Source: Streptomyces sp. NBC_00691 (GTDB taxonomy: Bacteria > Actinomycetota > Actinomycetes > Streptomycetales > Streptomycetaceae). From it: 64,000 bases of DNA. Location: NCBI RefSeq assembly GCF_036226665.1, contig NZ_CP109007.1, positions 3,264,501 through 3,328,500 on the forward strand. Direction: 5' to 3'. The position numbers and the translations under genes were made by a program. Positions 63,073 through 64,000 of this stretch are shown here, one piece after another. The notes under the pieces are model-generated. The model saw only the letters and a program-made list of their open reading frames with translations. It was not told the origin of the DNA and ran no database searches. Each line of letters starts with the position of its first letter. The first letter of the stretch is position 1.

Positions 63073-64000
63073 ATGGCCTCCTCCCGCCGCGATCTCGCCG
63101 TCCGAGCCTCCGTCGACCAAGGACTCCTCTCCCCCGCCGAACCGGTCGTCGCCCTCCTCGACACCGCCGGCATCCGCACCTCCGCCGCCGCTCTGACCAG
63201 CGCTTTCGCCGCCGTCACCGACGCGCCCGTGCTGCACGCCTTCGCCGTCAAGGCCTGCCCGCTCGTCCCCGTGCTCCGCCTCCTGCGCGAGGCCGGGCTC
63301 GGCGTCGAGGTCGCGAGCCCCGGCGAGCTGGCACTCGCGCGCGCCGCCGGGGTCCCGCCCACGCACACGGTGCTCGACTCCCCCGCCAAGACCCCCGCCG
63401 AGCTGCGCCAGGCCCTCGCGCTCGGCATCGCCGTCAACGCCGACAACCTCCAGGAACTGGCCCGGCTCGACGCGCTCGTCGCCTCCGCGCCCACCTCCTC
63501 GCCCCTCGGGCTCCGGGTGAACCCGCAGGTCGGAGCCGGTTCCATCGACGCGCTCTCGACCGCGACCGCCACCTCCAAGTTCGGCGTGGCGCTCCGCGAC
63601 GAAGGCGCCCGCAAGGCCGTCGTCCAAGCCTTCCTGGAGCGGCCCTGGCTGACCCGGCTGCACACCCACACCGGCTCCCAGGGCGTGCCGCTCGCCCTGA
63701 TGGCCGAAGGCGTAGGGGAGGCGTACGCGCTCGCGGAGGAGATCAACCGCACGGCCGGACGGCAGCAGATCGACACCCTCGACATCGGCGGCGGCCTGCC
63801 CGTCAACTTCCACTCCGACGAGGAGACGCCGACGTACGCGGAGTACGCCCGGCTGCTCGCCGACACCGTCCCCGGGCTCTTCGACGGCCGCTACGGCCTG
63901 GTGACCGAGTTCGGCCGCTCGCTGCTCGCCAAGCACGGCACGGTCCTCGCCCGGGTGGAGTACACCAAGACCTCCGGCGGCCGCCCGATCGCCGTCACCC
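63073..64000 (+). CDS. PLP-dependent decarboxylase-fold protein (DapDC/LysA-like), partial
   Basis: The first about 309 residues of a fold-type III PLP enzyme; the window ends within it. VLHAFAVKACPLVPVLRLL holds the Schiff-base Lys. VEVASPGELALARAAGVP, TRLHTHTGSQG, IDTLDIGGGLPVNF and LVTEFGRSLLAKHG match the diaminopimelate/ornithine decarboxylase family. Many Streptomyces carry several LysA-like enzymes, and some act as amino acid racemases or deaminases, so the reaction is left open. It is divergent from hutU with a 103-nt shared control region. ATG 63073 is the first start in frame. Confidence 0.85.
   Translation, partial: MASSRRDLAVRASVDQGLLSPAEPVVALLDTAGIRTSAAALTSAFAAVTDAPVLHAFAVKACPLVPVLRLLREAGLGVEVASPGELALARAAGVPPTHTVLDSPAKTPAELRQALALGIAVNADNLQELARLDALVASAPTSSPLGLRVNPQVGAGSIDALSTATATSKFGVALRDEGARKAVVQAFLERPWLTRLHTHTGSQGVPLALMAEGVGEAYALAEEINRTAGRQQIDTLDIGGGLPVNFHSDEETPTYAEYARLLADTVPGLFDGRYGLVTEFGRSLLAKHGTVLARVEYTKTSGGRPIAVT

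Noticed and set aside
1..64000. tRNA, rRNA, insertion sequence, prophage or attachment site
   Set aside because: No cloverleaf-like run, transposase, integrase or phage gene was recognised on either strand by reading; weak tRNA matches could be missed without a scan.

Overview
The window is about 64 kb of very GC-rich DNA with the strong third-position G/C bias, frequent GTG starts and 1-4 nt start/stop overlaps typical of a Streptomyces chromosome. Gene content and order (phosphomannomutase, DUF3499, whiB, cysteine dioxygenase, fbiA/fbiB, a run of LytR-CpsA-Psr genes, purE/purK, a POT transporter, a SigI-like sigma factor, hutI to hutU) match what I remember of the S. coelicolor core chromosome around whiB. 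That is recollection, not a search. No insertion sequence, prophage, tRNA, rRNA or CRISPR array was seen.

Layout. 1-9.1 kb: sugar-phosphate metabolism on the minus strand (start of an SIS-domain isomerase, a Trm112-like protein, phosphomannomutase, DUF3499), a small metallopeptidase-like protein, then a secreted DUF5719-type protein coupled to a 1252-residue membrane glycosyltransferase. 9.2-13.8 kb: whiB with a readable promoter; opposite it a cysteine dioxygenase operon preceded by an unannotated 30-codon ORF with five consecutive Cys codons, followed by the F420 genes fbiA and fbiB. 13.8-31.3 kb: base excision repair, an NDP-mannose-type pyrophosphorylase, a secreted amidase/PGRP protein, five LCP ligase genes, two glycosyltransferase/thioesterase insertions, an acyl-CoA dehydrogenase and UDP-glucose dehydrogenase. 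31.4-40.2 kb: two dipeptidase paralogues (one apparently dead), purE-purK, a GtrA protein, a two-component system and a POT peptide transporter. 40.2-44.3 kb: a four-gene overlapping operon of surface proteins, two of them with sortase signals (LPKTG, LAETG). 44.3-46.4 kb: a partner-switching module (anti-sigma kinase, STAS antagonist, SigB-type sigma factor). 46.5-56.1 kb: two convergent sets of genes that look like an exopolysaccharide assembly locus. 56.2-64 kb: a VOC protein with a coupled mini-ORF, a lipoprotein, the histidine utilisation operon hutU-M20 amidohydrolase-hutF-hutI, and a divergent PLP decarboxylase-fold gene cut by the window end.

How the parts fit. Much of the window serves the cell envelope: mannose activation, UDP-glucuronate supply, LCP-mediated attachment of glycopolymers to peptidoglycan, an amidase, sortase substrates and a polysaccharide locus, with a developmental regulator (WhiB) and a stress sigma module between them. 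The best candidate for undescribed biology is the poly-Cys leader ORF with its C-rich, G-poor downstream tract in front of cysteine dioxygenase. It looks like a cysteine-sensing translational attenuator. The surface operon, the degenerate dipeptidase paralogue and the M20 hydrolase in the hut operon are further points worth testing.
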